From IMG/VR virus record IMGVR_UViG_3300020477_000116, positions 1-25,993 of that record: 25,993 nucleotides of DNA; one strand, given 5' to 3'. Position 1 is the first letter of the stretch. Each line of letters starts with the position of its first letter. Under the pieces are notes generated by a model. The model was not told the origin of the DNA, ran no database searches, and saw only the letters and a program-made list of their open reading frames with translations. The position numbers and the translations under genes were made by a program. This DNA comes from a virus. Below are positions 1 to 7,124 of the stretch, piece by piece.

Positions 1-719
1 TGTTTTTTATAGCTGACGGCATCGGCGCCCCAACACGCGCGGCAGTCGCCACAGTGGCCGGCCCGCTCGGGAGCGCTGCAGGCTTCGAAACCGGTTAGCG
101 GGTTGCCGGTGTGGACCCCCGACACCGCGAGACCCGGCGCCATGCGCCGCAGAGACTCAAAACCGGCCGGTGTTGGCTGATCTATGCGCGGTGTGGATAG
201 CCGGACCCGCAGGTTATCAGGCAGCGTGTTACCAGCTAGAAAGCGCTTCACCATGCCGGCTTCGCGAGTCGGAAGCCAAAACCGAACACCGGGAACGGCG
301 CGCGCGATATCGGCCAACACCGCTAGGTGTGCGACGCTCTGAATATCGCCGCTATCATGCCAACGAAAAAACCGGCCGTCGTCGCGGCCGATAGGCTTCC
401 CGCGTTCTAGGTTGCGCAGGGTCCGGCGCTCCCGGTGTTCTAGGATCGCGACCCAATCGGCAACCCACCGCGCGCGGGTCTCGGGTGTTTCTAGCGCTGC
501 CATAAGCGCTGCATAGCGGCGTTCCATTGCGTTCTTAGTGGACCGCCAGGAGTAGCTACCCTTTAGGGCGTAGCAGCCGTGGCATGTGCTACCGGGTTGC
601 TGCGCGAGTATCGCGCCCAATTGGCATCGGGTCGCGGGGATCGACCACGAATATCCCGGCATTTTACTAGGGTTAGATAGACCGCCAACGCGGGCGGCGA
701 GCGATTGCAGGGAAGCCAT
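1..719 (-). CDS. GP88-family phage protein (partial, C-terminus just off the left edge)
   Basis: Seen: an open frame of 239 codons runs from an ATG at 719 to the left edge without a stop. The ATG shares one base with the upstream gene's stop (TAATG), implying translational coupling. Cysteines sit at residues 32, 46, 49, 214, 223, 226 and 229, including TCHGCYALKGSY (45-56) and CGDCRACW (223-230). The block FRWHDSGD (118-125) and WLPTRE (148-153) follow. Known: this order (C..CYA, RWHDSGD, PTRE, CxxCxxCW, then an SYxK end) is the signature I associate with the mycobacteriophage 'gene product 88' family, whose function is unknown to me. Family members end close to the SYKK reached here, so only a few residues are probably missing. 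The seven cysteines suggest metal or Fe-S binding (inference). Leucine codon CTA is unusually common (about 9 of 21 by my count), unlike the structural genes. The family call is fairly firm; the biochemical role is open. Confidence 0.85.
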   Translation of the reverse strand, partial: MASLQSLAARVGGLSNPSKMPGYSWSIPATRCQLGAILAQQPGSTCHGCYALKGSYSWRSTKNAMERRYAALMAALETPETRARWVADWVAILEHRERRTLRNLERGKPIGRDDGRFFRWHDSGDIQSVAHLAVLADIARAVPGVRFWLPTREAGMVKRFLAGNTLPDNLRVRLSTPRIDQPTPAGFESLRRMAPGLAVSGVHTGNPLTGFEACSAPERAGHCGDCRACWGADAVSYKK

Positions 720-1270
720 TAGAGCTCCCTTCCATCTATTCGCTCGAATCGCGAAACGATATCCGCCGGCAGCGCGTCGTAGCAGGGGGCGCAAATAACC
801 GCAGCCCTAGTGGCGCTCTCAAGCAAAACGGCCCGGCGCGCGTCCATAATACGGCCGCAATCGGGTTGGGGGCAGGATATCGCGCGCCCTACCGCGCTAC
901 GCAGTAGCGCTCGATTGGCGGTGTGTTCTAGTTCCCCGGTTACCGATTGCGCAACCCTACGGCGCGCCGGGTTAGCCCGCGGCTTTTTGACGCGTACCTT
1001 TTTACCATCCAAAAGCCGAGCCGCATCGATAACCGACAACTCGACGGAAAAAGCCCGCACCCACTGCCGGCCTATCCGTTTTTCCATCCGTACTGTTCGG
1101 CGCTTGACGATTGCACGGCGCCGGCCGCTGGGGGCGGTGAAAATAGCGTTCACCGTCCCCGACTCGCGCCAACCCCGCACGCGGTAACCGCGGGTCACAT
1201 ACGCGCGCGCCTCCGCGACCGAACGCTCCCGAGCCCGTCGTATCGTTCTAGAGTTGTTTTCCAATGCCAT
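719..1270 (-). CDS. small basic protein with C-terminal zinc-ribbon-like cysteines
   Basis: A 183-residue minus-strand protein. The start is supported by a GGGAG Shine-Dalgarno sequence about 7 nt upstream of the ATG and by a promoter at 1309-1337. The first 120 residues are rich in Arg and Lys. The C-terminal third carries CPQPDC (C-x4-C) and, about 25 residues later, CAPC (C-x2-C), spacing consistent with a four-cysteine zinc ribbon. The gene ends inside TAATG, which starts the GP88-family gene, so the two are co-transcribed and probably coupled. I do not recognise a named family. A nucleic-acid-binding or regulatory role is possible from the basic charge and the zinc ribbon, but this is inference. 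Its reality is supported by the SD, the promoter and the junction with a recognisable gene; the plus-strand frames overlapping it lack these. Confidence 0.75.
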   Translation of the reverse strand: MALENNSRTIRRARERSVAEARAYVTRGYRVRGWRESGTVNAIFTAPSGRRRAIVKRRTVRMEKRIGRQWVRAFSVELSVIDAARLLDGKKVRVKKPRANPARRRVAQSVTGELEHTANRALLRSAVGRAISCPQPDCGRIMDARRAVLLESATRAAVICAPCYDALPADIVSRFERIDGREL

Positions 1271-1295
1271 AGCTTACTCCCATATATAGGCGTTA

Positions 1296-1311
1296 AATGC
1301 CCAAAGGCATT
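1296..1311. promoter_or_regulatory. inverted repeat over the -10/start site, candidate operator
   Basis: AATGCC-CAAA-GGCATT is a perfect 6-bp inverted repeat with a 4-nt centre. It overlaps the -10 element and the predicted transcription start of the minus-strand promoter. That is where a repressor operator would lie; it could equally be a small 5' hairpin in the leader RNA. No repressor gene is visible in the window. Confidence 0.35.
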
Positions 1312-1337
1312 ATCGGCGCTCGAGTGGTTTTTATCAA
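1309..1337 (-). promoter_or_regulatory. sigma70-type promoter for the minus-strand operon
   Basis: Read on the minus strand, TTGATA (1337-1332) and GATAAT (1314-1309) are each 5/6 matches to the -35 and -10 consensus and are separated by exactly 17 nt. Transcription would begin near 1302, about 30 nt before the ATG at 1270, with a GGGAG Shine-Dalgarno sequence in the leader. The position directly upstream of a well-formed gene strengthens the call. Confidence 0.7.
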
Positions 1338-1591
1338 CCCCTAAAAGGGTCTTCCGTAAATTCTCTTGGCGATGTGGGCTTTACGCTACGTAGCCCGATA
1401 GCTCCGGAGTAGGGCTAGCCCCACGCGGGGATCTCGCGGCGTAGCGGTTTGGGGGCGTGGGTAGATGGCACCATGGCGCGCTGCGTCGCGATTGACGCGC
1501 CCCCGCGGGTCCCTTCCCCAGAGCGTTAAAACCGGGTTACGCGCGTCCCGGGCTAAACCTAGTTAGTTCCAACTATGGGGGTTCCACCACG

Positions 1592-2179
1592 ATGGCGATG
1601 CAGCCGAAGGAGTGGACGCTCAGCGCCCTCAGTGTCGAGCTCAAGCATGACAGACGAACGCTCGCGAAAAAACTGTCGGACGTTGATCCCGTTCGTTCGA
1701 AGGGGCGGGTGAAGTACTGGCGGCTGAGCGATGTGCTCGAGGCGCTCGGCAACACGCAGAAAGCCGCAGAGAAGTCTGAGTCGGAGTCGGCAGCGCGAAC
1801 GCGCCTGACCGTTGCCCGCGCGGATATCCACGAAGCAACCGCATCTCAGATGGCGGGTGACTTGATCCCGATGGATCAAATCGCGACCGCCTGGTCGAAG
1901 ATCGCGATCCGCCTACGCGGCTCCTTGATCGCGTTGCCGAATCGGGCAGCGCCACTGGTTCAGCACACGACAGACCTCGAAGAGATTCGCGAGCTACTGC
2001 GAGTCGTCGTCTACGAGGCGCTCGAAGAACTTGCCAACATGGAGGTCGAGGTCGAGACAGATGACAGCACCGAAGGAAAACCCCCCGGCGATCAAACTGT
2101 CAGGCCACCGCGGCCTCGCACTCGCCGGCCGAACGGCTCTGGATCTTCTGAGGCCACCCCCGAAGCTCACGGTCTCTGA
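1592..2179 (+). CDS. terminase small subunit, lambda gpNu1-like
   Basis: A 195-residue protein in the first position of the packaging module, directly before an unmistakable gpA-type large terminase. The N-terminus (about residues 8-52, from WTLSALSVELKHDRRTLAKK through RVKYWRLSDVLEAL) looks like the winged helix-turn-helix with which gpNu1-type subunits bind cos DNA. The middle (about 65-150) is helical and would mediate oligomerisation. The C-terminal 45 residues are a low-complexity, charged, Pro-rich tail encoded where the gene overlaps terL. Lambda gpNu1 is 181 residues, so the length fits. A GGGGG stretch at 1576-1580 is a weak Shine-Dalgarno for the ATG. Role: recognises viral DNA and positions the large subunit for cutting and packaging. 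Confidence 0.85.
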   Translation: MAMQPKEWTLSALSVELKHDRRTLAKKLSDVDPVRSKGRVKYWRLSDVLEALGNTQKAAEKSESESAARTRLTVARADIHEATASQMAGDLIPMDQIATAWSKIAIRLRGSLIALPNRAAPLVQHTTDLEEIRELLRVVVYEALEELANMEVEVETDDSTEGKPPGDQTVRPPRPRTRRPNGSGSSEATPEAHGL

Positions 2180-4082
2180 GTTTGCGGACCAGCACAGATT
2201 TCTAAGCCGCGAAACATCGAGCGAGGGTGGCGGAAGGTGGCGCACCGATCGCGTCCCCTACCTGCGCGAACCCATGGACTGCTTCACCGACCCGAAGGTC
2301 GAAAAAATCGTCATGATGACAGGAGTACAGGTCGGGAAATCTGAGTTTTTGAACAACTGCATACTGTATTTCATGGTGGCCGACCCTGCCTCGATAATGA
2401 TGACTCAACCCCGCGAGTCGGACGCCAGGAAATACAGTCTGTCTCGGCTAAAGCCGATGTTTCGCGACTCGCCAATCTGCAAAGGGTTGGTCAAGCCTCC
2501 CAAGGCGAGAGACTCTGAAAACACGATTCTCCAGATGAACGGCGACGGATGGCGCCTGGTTCTCACGGGAACGCAGAGCCCCCGAGGCGTCCGGGGAGAT
2601 CCGATCCGGATTCTCTTGATGGACGAGCTCGACGCGAGCCTCGTTTCAAACGCAGAAGGCGACGTTCAGGAGCTCGCGACGGCTCGCACAACGACCTTCA
2701 GCAATAGGAAGGTGGCGCTCGTTAGTACTCCCACGGACGAAGAAACCAGCCGAATAAAACAGGCCTACGATGCGAGTGACCAACGTGTGTACTTGGTGCC
2801 ATGCCCAAGCTGCACAGAGCTGCAAACGCTTCGCTGGGCAAATGTTCGCTGGGAAAAAGACAGCGAGGGAAACCATCTCCCCGCGACTGCAAAGTATTAT
2901 TGTGAGCACTGCGGTGTAGAGTGGACGGAATCCGAGCGCCACCAGGCTGTGCGGCAGGGCCAGTGGCGCGCTACAGCTGAGTTTAACGGAACCGCCGGGT
3001 TTCACCTCAACGGCCTGTACGCACCTTGGGCAAACCTGTCTCTGCCAAAGCTCGCGGAAAAATGGGTCAACGCAACCTCTGGCGGGGGAAAACCGCATCT
3101 GCTCCGAACATTCACTAACACCATTTTGGCTGAATGTTGGTCGGAGTCGTATCAGTCGCTGGACACGACAGGCCTCGCTGAGCGGATCGAAAAATATCCC
3201 GAAGAAAACGGGGTTACCGTGATCCCCGCTCAGGTTGTCGTCTTATGTGCCGGCGTCGATGTTCAGGCAGACCGAATTGAGTGCAGCGTCGTCGGCCACG
3301 GCAGAGCCGACGAGCAATGGGTGATCGAGCACGTTGTCTTCGCAGGATCTCCCGGCGAAAAAGACGTTTGGAATCAACTTTGGGAGTACTTGACGCGGCC
3401 ATGGCAGATCGAGAAGCGCGGAGAGGAGTACATCCGCGCGACGTGCGTCGATACCGGGTTTCACACCCAGGCCGCATACGACTTCTGCAGAGCTCGATAC
3501 CGATATCCAACTCCTGACGGTCGCCGCGGAATGCTCTTTGCGATTCGAGGACAGGCTGGCGGAAGCGGTGGGGACATCTGGCCTCGGAAGCCACTGCGGT
3601 CGAAGACTGCGAAAACGCCGGTCTTCGGCATACGCGTAGAGCCCGCGAAGGAAGTTCTCTTCTCCAGCATCACGAAAATCGTCGCTCCCGGGCCTGGGTA
3701 CATCCACTTTCCAGAGCGACTCCCGCAGGACTATTTCAAGCAGTTGACTGCCGAGCGGGTCGTTACGCGGTACGACGCGCGGGGATTTCCAAAGCGCGTC
3801 TGGGAGCTCAAGGGTCAGGGCCGACGTAACGAGTGCCTTGACACATTTGTCTATCAGTACGCTGCGAAATGCGCGTTGGAGGCCGGCGGGATGGTCGTCG
3901 ATCGCGAAGCGGAGCGTATGGACGCCTGGCTCGCGGCGGCTGAGCAGGAAACTCCTGTCTCGCCGTCGCCCGCCACGCCGGCCTCGGTGCCTCCTTCGCC
4001 GGGGTCGGCGGAACACAACCCCGGGACAGCCGTGAGCCCGAGGCAGCAAAAGATTTCCCGTTCAAACTATCTGGGGAGATGA
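2061..4082 (+). CDS. terminase large subunit, lambda gpA-like (packaging ATPase/endonuclease)
   Basis: A 673-residue motor that powers DNA packaging and cuts concatemers. The ATPase half shows a Walker A-like GVQVGKS (about 88-94) and Walker B ILLMDE (184-189). A four-cysteine zinc ribbon follows (CPSC at 248-251, CEHC at 281-284). The C-terminal RNase H-like nuclease has acidic candidates in AGVDVQADRIE (D400), CVDTG (D464) and a late NECLDTF. Lambda gpA is 641 residues. The frame stays open back to a TTG at 2031, but the ATG at 2061 is the only ATG before the conserved LLRPPPKLTVSEF block; neither start has a strong SD, suggesting coupling with terS. The overlap with terS is 119 nt, longer than usual. 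The last 50 residues are Pro/Ser/Ala-rich and probably disordered; in lambda this end docks on the portal. Confidence 0.97.
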   Translation: MTAPKENPPAIKLSGHRGLALAGRTALDLLRPPPKLTVSEFADQHRFLSRETSSEGGGRWRTDRVPYLREPMDCFTDPKVEKIVMMTGVQVGKSEFLNNCILYFMVADPASIMMTQPRESDARKYSLSRLKPMFRDSPICKGLVKPPKARDSENTILQMNGDGWRLVLTGTQSPRGVRGDPIRILLMDELDASLVSNAEGDVQELATARTTTFSNRKVALVSTPTDEETSRIKQAYDASDQRVYLVPCPSCTELQTLRWANVRWEKDSEGNHLPATAKYYCEHCGVEWTESERHQAVRQGQWRATAEFNGTAGFHLNGLYAPWANLSLPKLAEKWVNATSGGGKPHLLRTFTNTILAECWSESYQSLDTTGLAERIEKYPEENGVTVIPAQVVVLCAGVDVQADRIECSVVGHGRADEQWVIEHVVFAGSPGEKDVWNQLWEYLTRPWQIEKRGEEYIRATCVDTGFHTQAAYDFCRARYRYPTPDGRRGMLFAIRGQAGGSGGDIWPRKPLRSKTAKTPVFGIRVEPAKEVLFSSITKIVAPGPGYIHFPERLPQDYFKQLTAERVVTRYDARGFPKRVWELKGQGRRNECLDTFVYQYAAKCALEAGGMVVDREAERMDAWLAAAEQETPVSPSPATPASVPPSPGSAEHNPGTAVSPRQQKISRSNYLGR

Positions 4083-4085
4083 CAC

Positions 4086-4304
4086 ATGGCTTTCAGCGCC
4101 GCCGACCTAGTCGCCGTCGAGACAGCAATCAAAAGCGGAGAGCTCCGCGTTCAGTATAACGACAAGATGGTCGTATACCGATCGATCGCAGAGCTCTTGT
4201 CCGCGCGAGATTTGATCCGCTCCGAAATCAACGCCCCGGCTTCTTCCAGCAGTCGAATCGCCAAACAAGTTCGGTTTGCGACGAAGACGGGGTTTGGAAC
4301 ATGA
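4086..4304 (+). CDS. head-tail joining protein, gpW-like
   Basis: A 72-residue protein between terL and the portal gene, the exact place of lambda W (68 residues). It has the expected pattern: an N-terminal helix (AADLVAVETAIKSGELR), a short hairpin (VQYNDKMVVYRS) and a second helix (IAELLSARDLIRSEI), then a polar tail. The start follows the terL stop by 3 nt and is preceded by a GGGGAGA Shine-Dalgarno sequence. Its stop overlaps the portal ATG as ATGA. gpW-type proteins bind under the portal after DNA filling, stabilise packaged DNA and build the platform for FII-type proteins. Confidence 0.88.
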   Translation: MAFSAADLVAVETAIKSGELRVQYNDKMVVYRSIAELLSARDLIRSEINAPASSSSRIAKQVRFATKTGFGT

Positions 4305-5803
4305 GCGACACCGTAATCCTCTACGGAGCCGATGGCAGGCCGATGAAGATTCACGCGGTCGGCTGGGACGCTGCAAAGCCGTCCTCCGCTAAAGATCGCG
4401 TCCGCGCCTTCAACTGGACTTCGAGCACCGACTCGATCAACAGCTTGCTTGCGACGGGCGGCGTCGGGACGATGCGAGCTCGATCACGCGAGGCTGTCCG
4501 AAACGACCCGGTCGCAGCCAGGTCTATCGACGCATTCGTCGCAAACTGTATTGGAACAGGCATCAAGCCGATGCCAATCGTAGAAGACGAGGATTTTAGG
4601 GTTGAGGTCAACGAAGCGTGGAGTGAATGGTGCTACGAGTGCGACGCAGATGGAAGGGCTGACTTCTACGGCCTCCAAGCCTTGGCAGTGCGCGAGATCC
4701 GCGAAGGCGGCGAGGTCTTCGTCCGGTATCGACCGAGGCGACTGTCAGACGGCCTCTCAGTGCCGCTGCAGGTACAGCTCCTCGAAGCAGAGTTTTGCGA
4801 CTCGACCAAGGATCAAAGCCTTGACGGTGGAAACGTAGTCCGTGCCGGAGTCGAGTATAACGCGATAGGAAAGCGCACCGCCTACTGGATGTTCCGACAG
4901 CATCCTGGCGACATGATATCGATGGGAAACTTCTCATCGGTTCCGGTCCCCGCGGACTTGATCATTCATGCATTCCAGACTGTTCGCGCTGGACAGTGCC
5001 GCGGAGTCCCGTCAGCGGCTCCGATTCTCCAGCACCTGTGGGAGCTCCGTCAGTTCCAAGACGCCGAGCTCGTTCGCAAAAAGCTAGCTGCGATGCTTTG
5101 TGCTTTTCAGACAACACCAAACCCCGATATGGACATCCTCGGGGCTGGATCGGTTGCGACAGCGACCGACGGTGTAGAGATCGGTTCGCTCGAGCCGGGA
5201 ACTCTCCAACTCCTTCCGCCGGGCCACGACATCCGGTTTTCTGACCCGGCAGACGTGGGCGGGAGCTACGAAGCGTTCATGGCGCAGCAGCTTCGGACGA
5301 TCGCAACCGGCGTGGGACTGACCACGGAACAGCTTTCTGGCGACTACTCCAACGTCAACTACTCGTCCGCGCGAGCGGCACTCATGGAGTTCCGCAAGCA
5401 GATGACGCAGTACCAGCACCAAGTGGTTGTGCATCAGATTTGCCAGCCGATTTGGCGCAAATGGTTCCAGTCCGCGGTGCTGTCTGGCCGTCTTGCCATT
5501 CCGGCCGGTCTCGACCTGCGCCGCGCTTCTCGCGTCCGATGGGTCACACCCGGATGGGATCAGGTCGATCCCCTCAAGGAGGTTCAAGCCTCGGCGGCAG
5601 CGATCCAGGCCGGCATCAAGAGCCGGGACCAAGTGATCGCCGAAAGGGGTATCGACCCCGAGGAGCTCGACGCGGAGATCGCCCGCGGGCTGGAACGTGA
5701 AAAGGGCCTCGGTCTCAAGTTTGAGCCGCACATCGACGGTGAACTTCCCGAGAGCAACGAAGAAACTTCCGAAGAGGAAGGGGGATCTGTTTATGCACTC
5801 TAA
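4301..5803 (+). CDS. portal protein, lambda gpB-like
   Basis: A 500-residue portal subunit (lambda gpB is 533). It forms the dodecameric ring at one capsid vertex through which DNA enters and leaves. Recognisable blocks: RSREAVRNDPVAARSIDAF followed by NCIGTG (about 60-90), EGGEVFVRYRPRR (about 137-150), the HAFQTVRAGQCRGVP segment (about 225-240) and SGDYSNVNYSSARAALMEF (about 345-365), the last two being hallmarks of the lambda portal family. The start is fixed by the ATGA overlap with the W-like gene. The acidic C-terminus overlaps the start of the protease gene by 11 nt. Within the family, the N-terminal residues may be removed by the capsid protease during maturation. Confidence 0.96.
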   Translation: MSDTVILYGADGRPMKIHAVGWDAAKPSSAKDRVRAFNWTSSTDSINSLLATGGVGTMRARSREAVRNDPVAARSIDAFVANCIGTGIKPMPIVEDEDFRVEVNEAWSEWCYECDADGRADFYGLQALAVREIREGGEVFVRYRPRRLSDGLSVPLQVQLLEAEFCDSTKDQSLDGGNVVRAGVEYNAIGKRTAYWMFRQHPGDMISMGNFSSVPVPADLIIHAFQTVRAGQCRGVPSAAPILQHLWELRQFQDAELVRKKLAAMLCAFQTTPNPDMDILGAGSVATATDGVEIGSLEPGTLQLLPPGHDIRFSDPADVGGSYEAFMAQQLRTIATGVGLTTEQLSGDYSNVNYSSARAALMEFRKQMTQYQHQVVVHQICQPIWRKWFQSAVLSGRLAIPAGLDLRRASRVRWVTPGWDQVDPLKEVQASAAAIQAGIKSRDQVIAERGIDPEELDAEIARGLEREKGLGLKFEPHIDGELPESNEETSEEEGGSVYAL

Positions 5804-7118
5804 GGGTACGGGCAGTCAGGCAGCGATGGAGCTCGCGAGCCGCGTTTACAATCAGCCCCTTGCGATCGACGCAGATAGCCTGCGTTTTTTCACATGGGCG
5901 CGGGCGGACATCGAAGACATCGAGACGTGGATGGCGATGGCTCTCGAACGGTACGAGCAATCGAAAGAGGCTAATCGAGAGGGCGTTGCGATCATCCCTA
6001 TTCGCGGAAGCCTTTTTCGAGGCACCTTTTTCGATGACTACGAAGCAATCGGTGACGCACTCGATGCCGCCGTTTCCGACCCGAGCGTTTCTTCGATTTT
6101 GCTCGACGTAGACTCTCCGGGCGGCGAGGTACGGGGAATGTTCGACCTCGCTCATCGAATCCGAGAAGCGCGCGGCACAAAACCGATTGTCGCCCTGGCG
6201 GACGACCAGGCGACTTCCGCCGCCTACGCGCTAGCAAGCGCCGCCGACGAGGTTGTCGCGAGCCCCACCGCCACAATCGGATCGATAGGAGTTGTCGCTG
6301 CACACGTCGATACGAGCAAGGCAGCCGACCAGGCTGGCGTGAAGATCACAGAGGTCGCCTCGGGACATCAGAAGACAGCTCTTTCGTCCAACCAGCCGCT
6401 ATCGAATCTGGGCAGAGGGATTCTGGAGAAAGCCGTCGATTCTGCGGCTTCGCAGTTTTTCAACCTTGTATCCGAAAATCGAGGGATCCCGGTCGAAAAC
6501 GTCGAGGCACAAGAGGCCGGAATCTACTTTGGCGAGGAGGCCGTAGCGGCGGGCCTTGCAGACCGCGTTGCCTCTCGCAGCGAGGTGTTATCGAGCCTCT
6601 CTTCAAACTCATCCGCACCGACCGGCCACAGCGTTTCGGTGTCGGCAAATTCCAGCGCGCCCACAGTGGGCGCTACGGACACCCCAGCAGTATTAACCAC
6701 GAACACGGAGGAGAAGCCAAAAATGGCCGAATCCGAACAGACCACGACCGAGGTCGTCGAGCCGGAGCTCGAAGAAACGGTCGAAGAGGCGGTGGTGGAA
6801 TCCTCCGTCGATGAGAGAGAGGTCATTGACCTCGACCAGGCCCGCGCCGAAGGGCGCGAAGCCGCGACCGCAGAAGCCCGAGAGATTGTCGAGCTCTGCA
6901 CGATCGCTGGTCGCCCTGCGGCGGCAGCGGAATTCATCAGTTCCGGGGCGAGCATCGAACAGGTGCGAGCGAACCTGCTTGAGGCGAAGGCCTCGAACGC
7001 CGGATCCGAAATCAACAACGCCGTCGATGCGCTTGCGTCGAGCGGTGAACCCCAAGTCGAGCTCGACCCCTACGCGATTTATCGCGAACGGGCGGCTCGG
7101 CCCAAGGAAGGGAGGTAG
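5793..7118 (+). CDS. S49-family prohead protease with C-terminal scaffold, lambda gpC-like
   Basis: A 441-residue protein. The ATG at 5793 is chosen because a strong purine-rich Shine-Dalgarno sequence (GAGGAAGGGGG, 5774-5784) precedes it; the open frame begins earlier, inside the portal gene. The protease domain (about 60-280) is SppA/ClpP-like: LLDVDSPGGEV (oxyanion/strand region), the presumed nucleophile Ser142 in ATSAAYALASA, and the presumed general base Lys194 in ASGHQKTALS, 52 residues later. S49 enzymes use a Ser-Lys dyad. The region after about 285 is Ser/Thr-rich and disordered, then becomes an acidic helical scaffold. Role: cleaves scaffold, portal and itself inside the prohead before packaging. 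The last 131 codons are also an independent gene with its own start. Confidence 0.93.
   Translation: MHSKGTGSQAAMELASRVYNQPLAIDADSLRFFTWARADIEDIETWMAMALERYEQSKEANREGVAIIPIRGSLFRGTFFDDYEAIGDALDAAVSDPSVSSILLDVDSPGGEVRGMFDLAHRIREARGTKPIVALADDQATSAAYALASAADEVVASPTATIGSIGVVAAHVDTSKAADQAGVKITEVASGHQKTALSSNQPLSNLGRGILEKAVDSAASQFFNLVSENRGIPVENVEAQEAGIYFGEEAVAAGLADRVASRSEVLSSLSSNSSAPTGHSVSVSANSSAPTVGATDTPAVLTTNTEEKPKMAESEQTTTEVVEPELEETVEEAVVESSVDEREVIDLDQARAEGREAATAEAREIVELCTIAGRPAAAAEFISSGASIEQVRANLLEAKASNAGSEINNAVDALASSGEPQVELDPYAIYRERAARPKEGR
6707..6716 (+). promoter_or_regulatory. internal ribosome binding site for the nested scaffold
   Basis: GGAGGAGAAG, a near-perfect anti-16S match, lies in the middle of the protease coding frame, 6 nt before an in-frame ATG at 6723. 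This strength and spacing are not needed for the protease itself and mark a second translation start. Confidence 0.8.
6723..7118 (+). CDS. nested capsid scaffold protein, lambda gpNu3-like
   Basis: A 131-residue protein predicted to be made from an internal start in the same frame as the protease, sharing its stop. The ATG at 6723 is 310 codons after the protease start and follows a GGAGGAGAAG ribosome site with 6-nt spacing. The product opens with a very acidic stretch (TEVVEPELEETVEEAVV), continues with a helical region (DLDQARAEGREAATAEAREI) and ends with a basic tail (YRERAARPKEGR), as expected for scaffolds that bind capsid protein through a charged C-terminus. In lambda, Nu3 is encoded in the same way inside gene C. 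The protease-scaffold fusion would be incorporated by its scaffold half. Confidence 0.85.
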   Translation: MAESEQTTTEVVEPELEETVEEAVVESSVDEREVIDLDQARAEGREAATAEAREIVELCTIAGRPAAAAEFISSGASIEQVRANLLEAKASNAGSEINNAVDALASSGEPQVELDPYAIYRERAARPKEGR

Positions 7119-7124
7119 CCAAAA

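Larger units (their letters stand above)
1271..1591. other. divergent non-coding region upstream of terminase; possible packaging site
   Basis: I see no credible gene in these 321 nt. Besides the minus-strand promoter it holds several short inverted repeats: an 8-bp palindrome CTACGTAG (1386-1393), a 10-bp palindrome GGGCTAGCCC (1412-1421), CCCC-ACGC-GGGG (1419-1430), ATGG-CA-CCAT (1465-1474) and GCGTC-GCGATT-GACGC (1483-1498). In lambda-type phages the cos site lies immediately upstream of the small terminase gene, so this is the natural place for one, but no cos site can be proven by eye. I see no convincing plus-strand promoter here; the late promoter may be further away or phage-specific. 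Confidence 0.5.

Noticed and set aside
1-719. Reading the GP88-family protein as a radical-SAM enzyme
   Set aside because: The cysteines do not form the CxxxCxxC motif, and no SAM-binding signature can be recognised by eye.
810-1393. Two plus-strand frames overlapping the zinc-ribbon gene
   Set aside because: The minus-strand gene has a promoter, SD and coupling to a recognisable gene; the plus frames have none and look like shadow translation.
1500-1512. Resemblance of CCGCGGGT to part of the lambda cosN sequence
   Set aside because: Too short and GC-rich to mean anything; kept only as a general expectation of a packaging site in this region.
1492-1530. Plus-strand promoter with TTGACG as -35
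   Set aside because: No acceptable -10 hexamer lies 16-18 nt downstream; the nearest A/T-rich hexamer is 27 nt away.
3243-4049. 268-codon minus-strand frame opposite terL
   Set aside because: Antisense to conserved terminase nuclease sequence, Arg-rich, without start signals.
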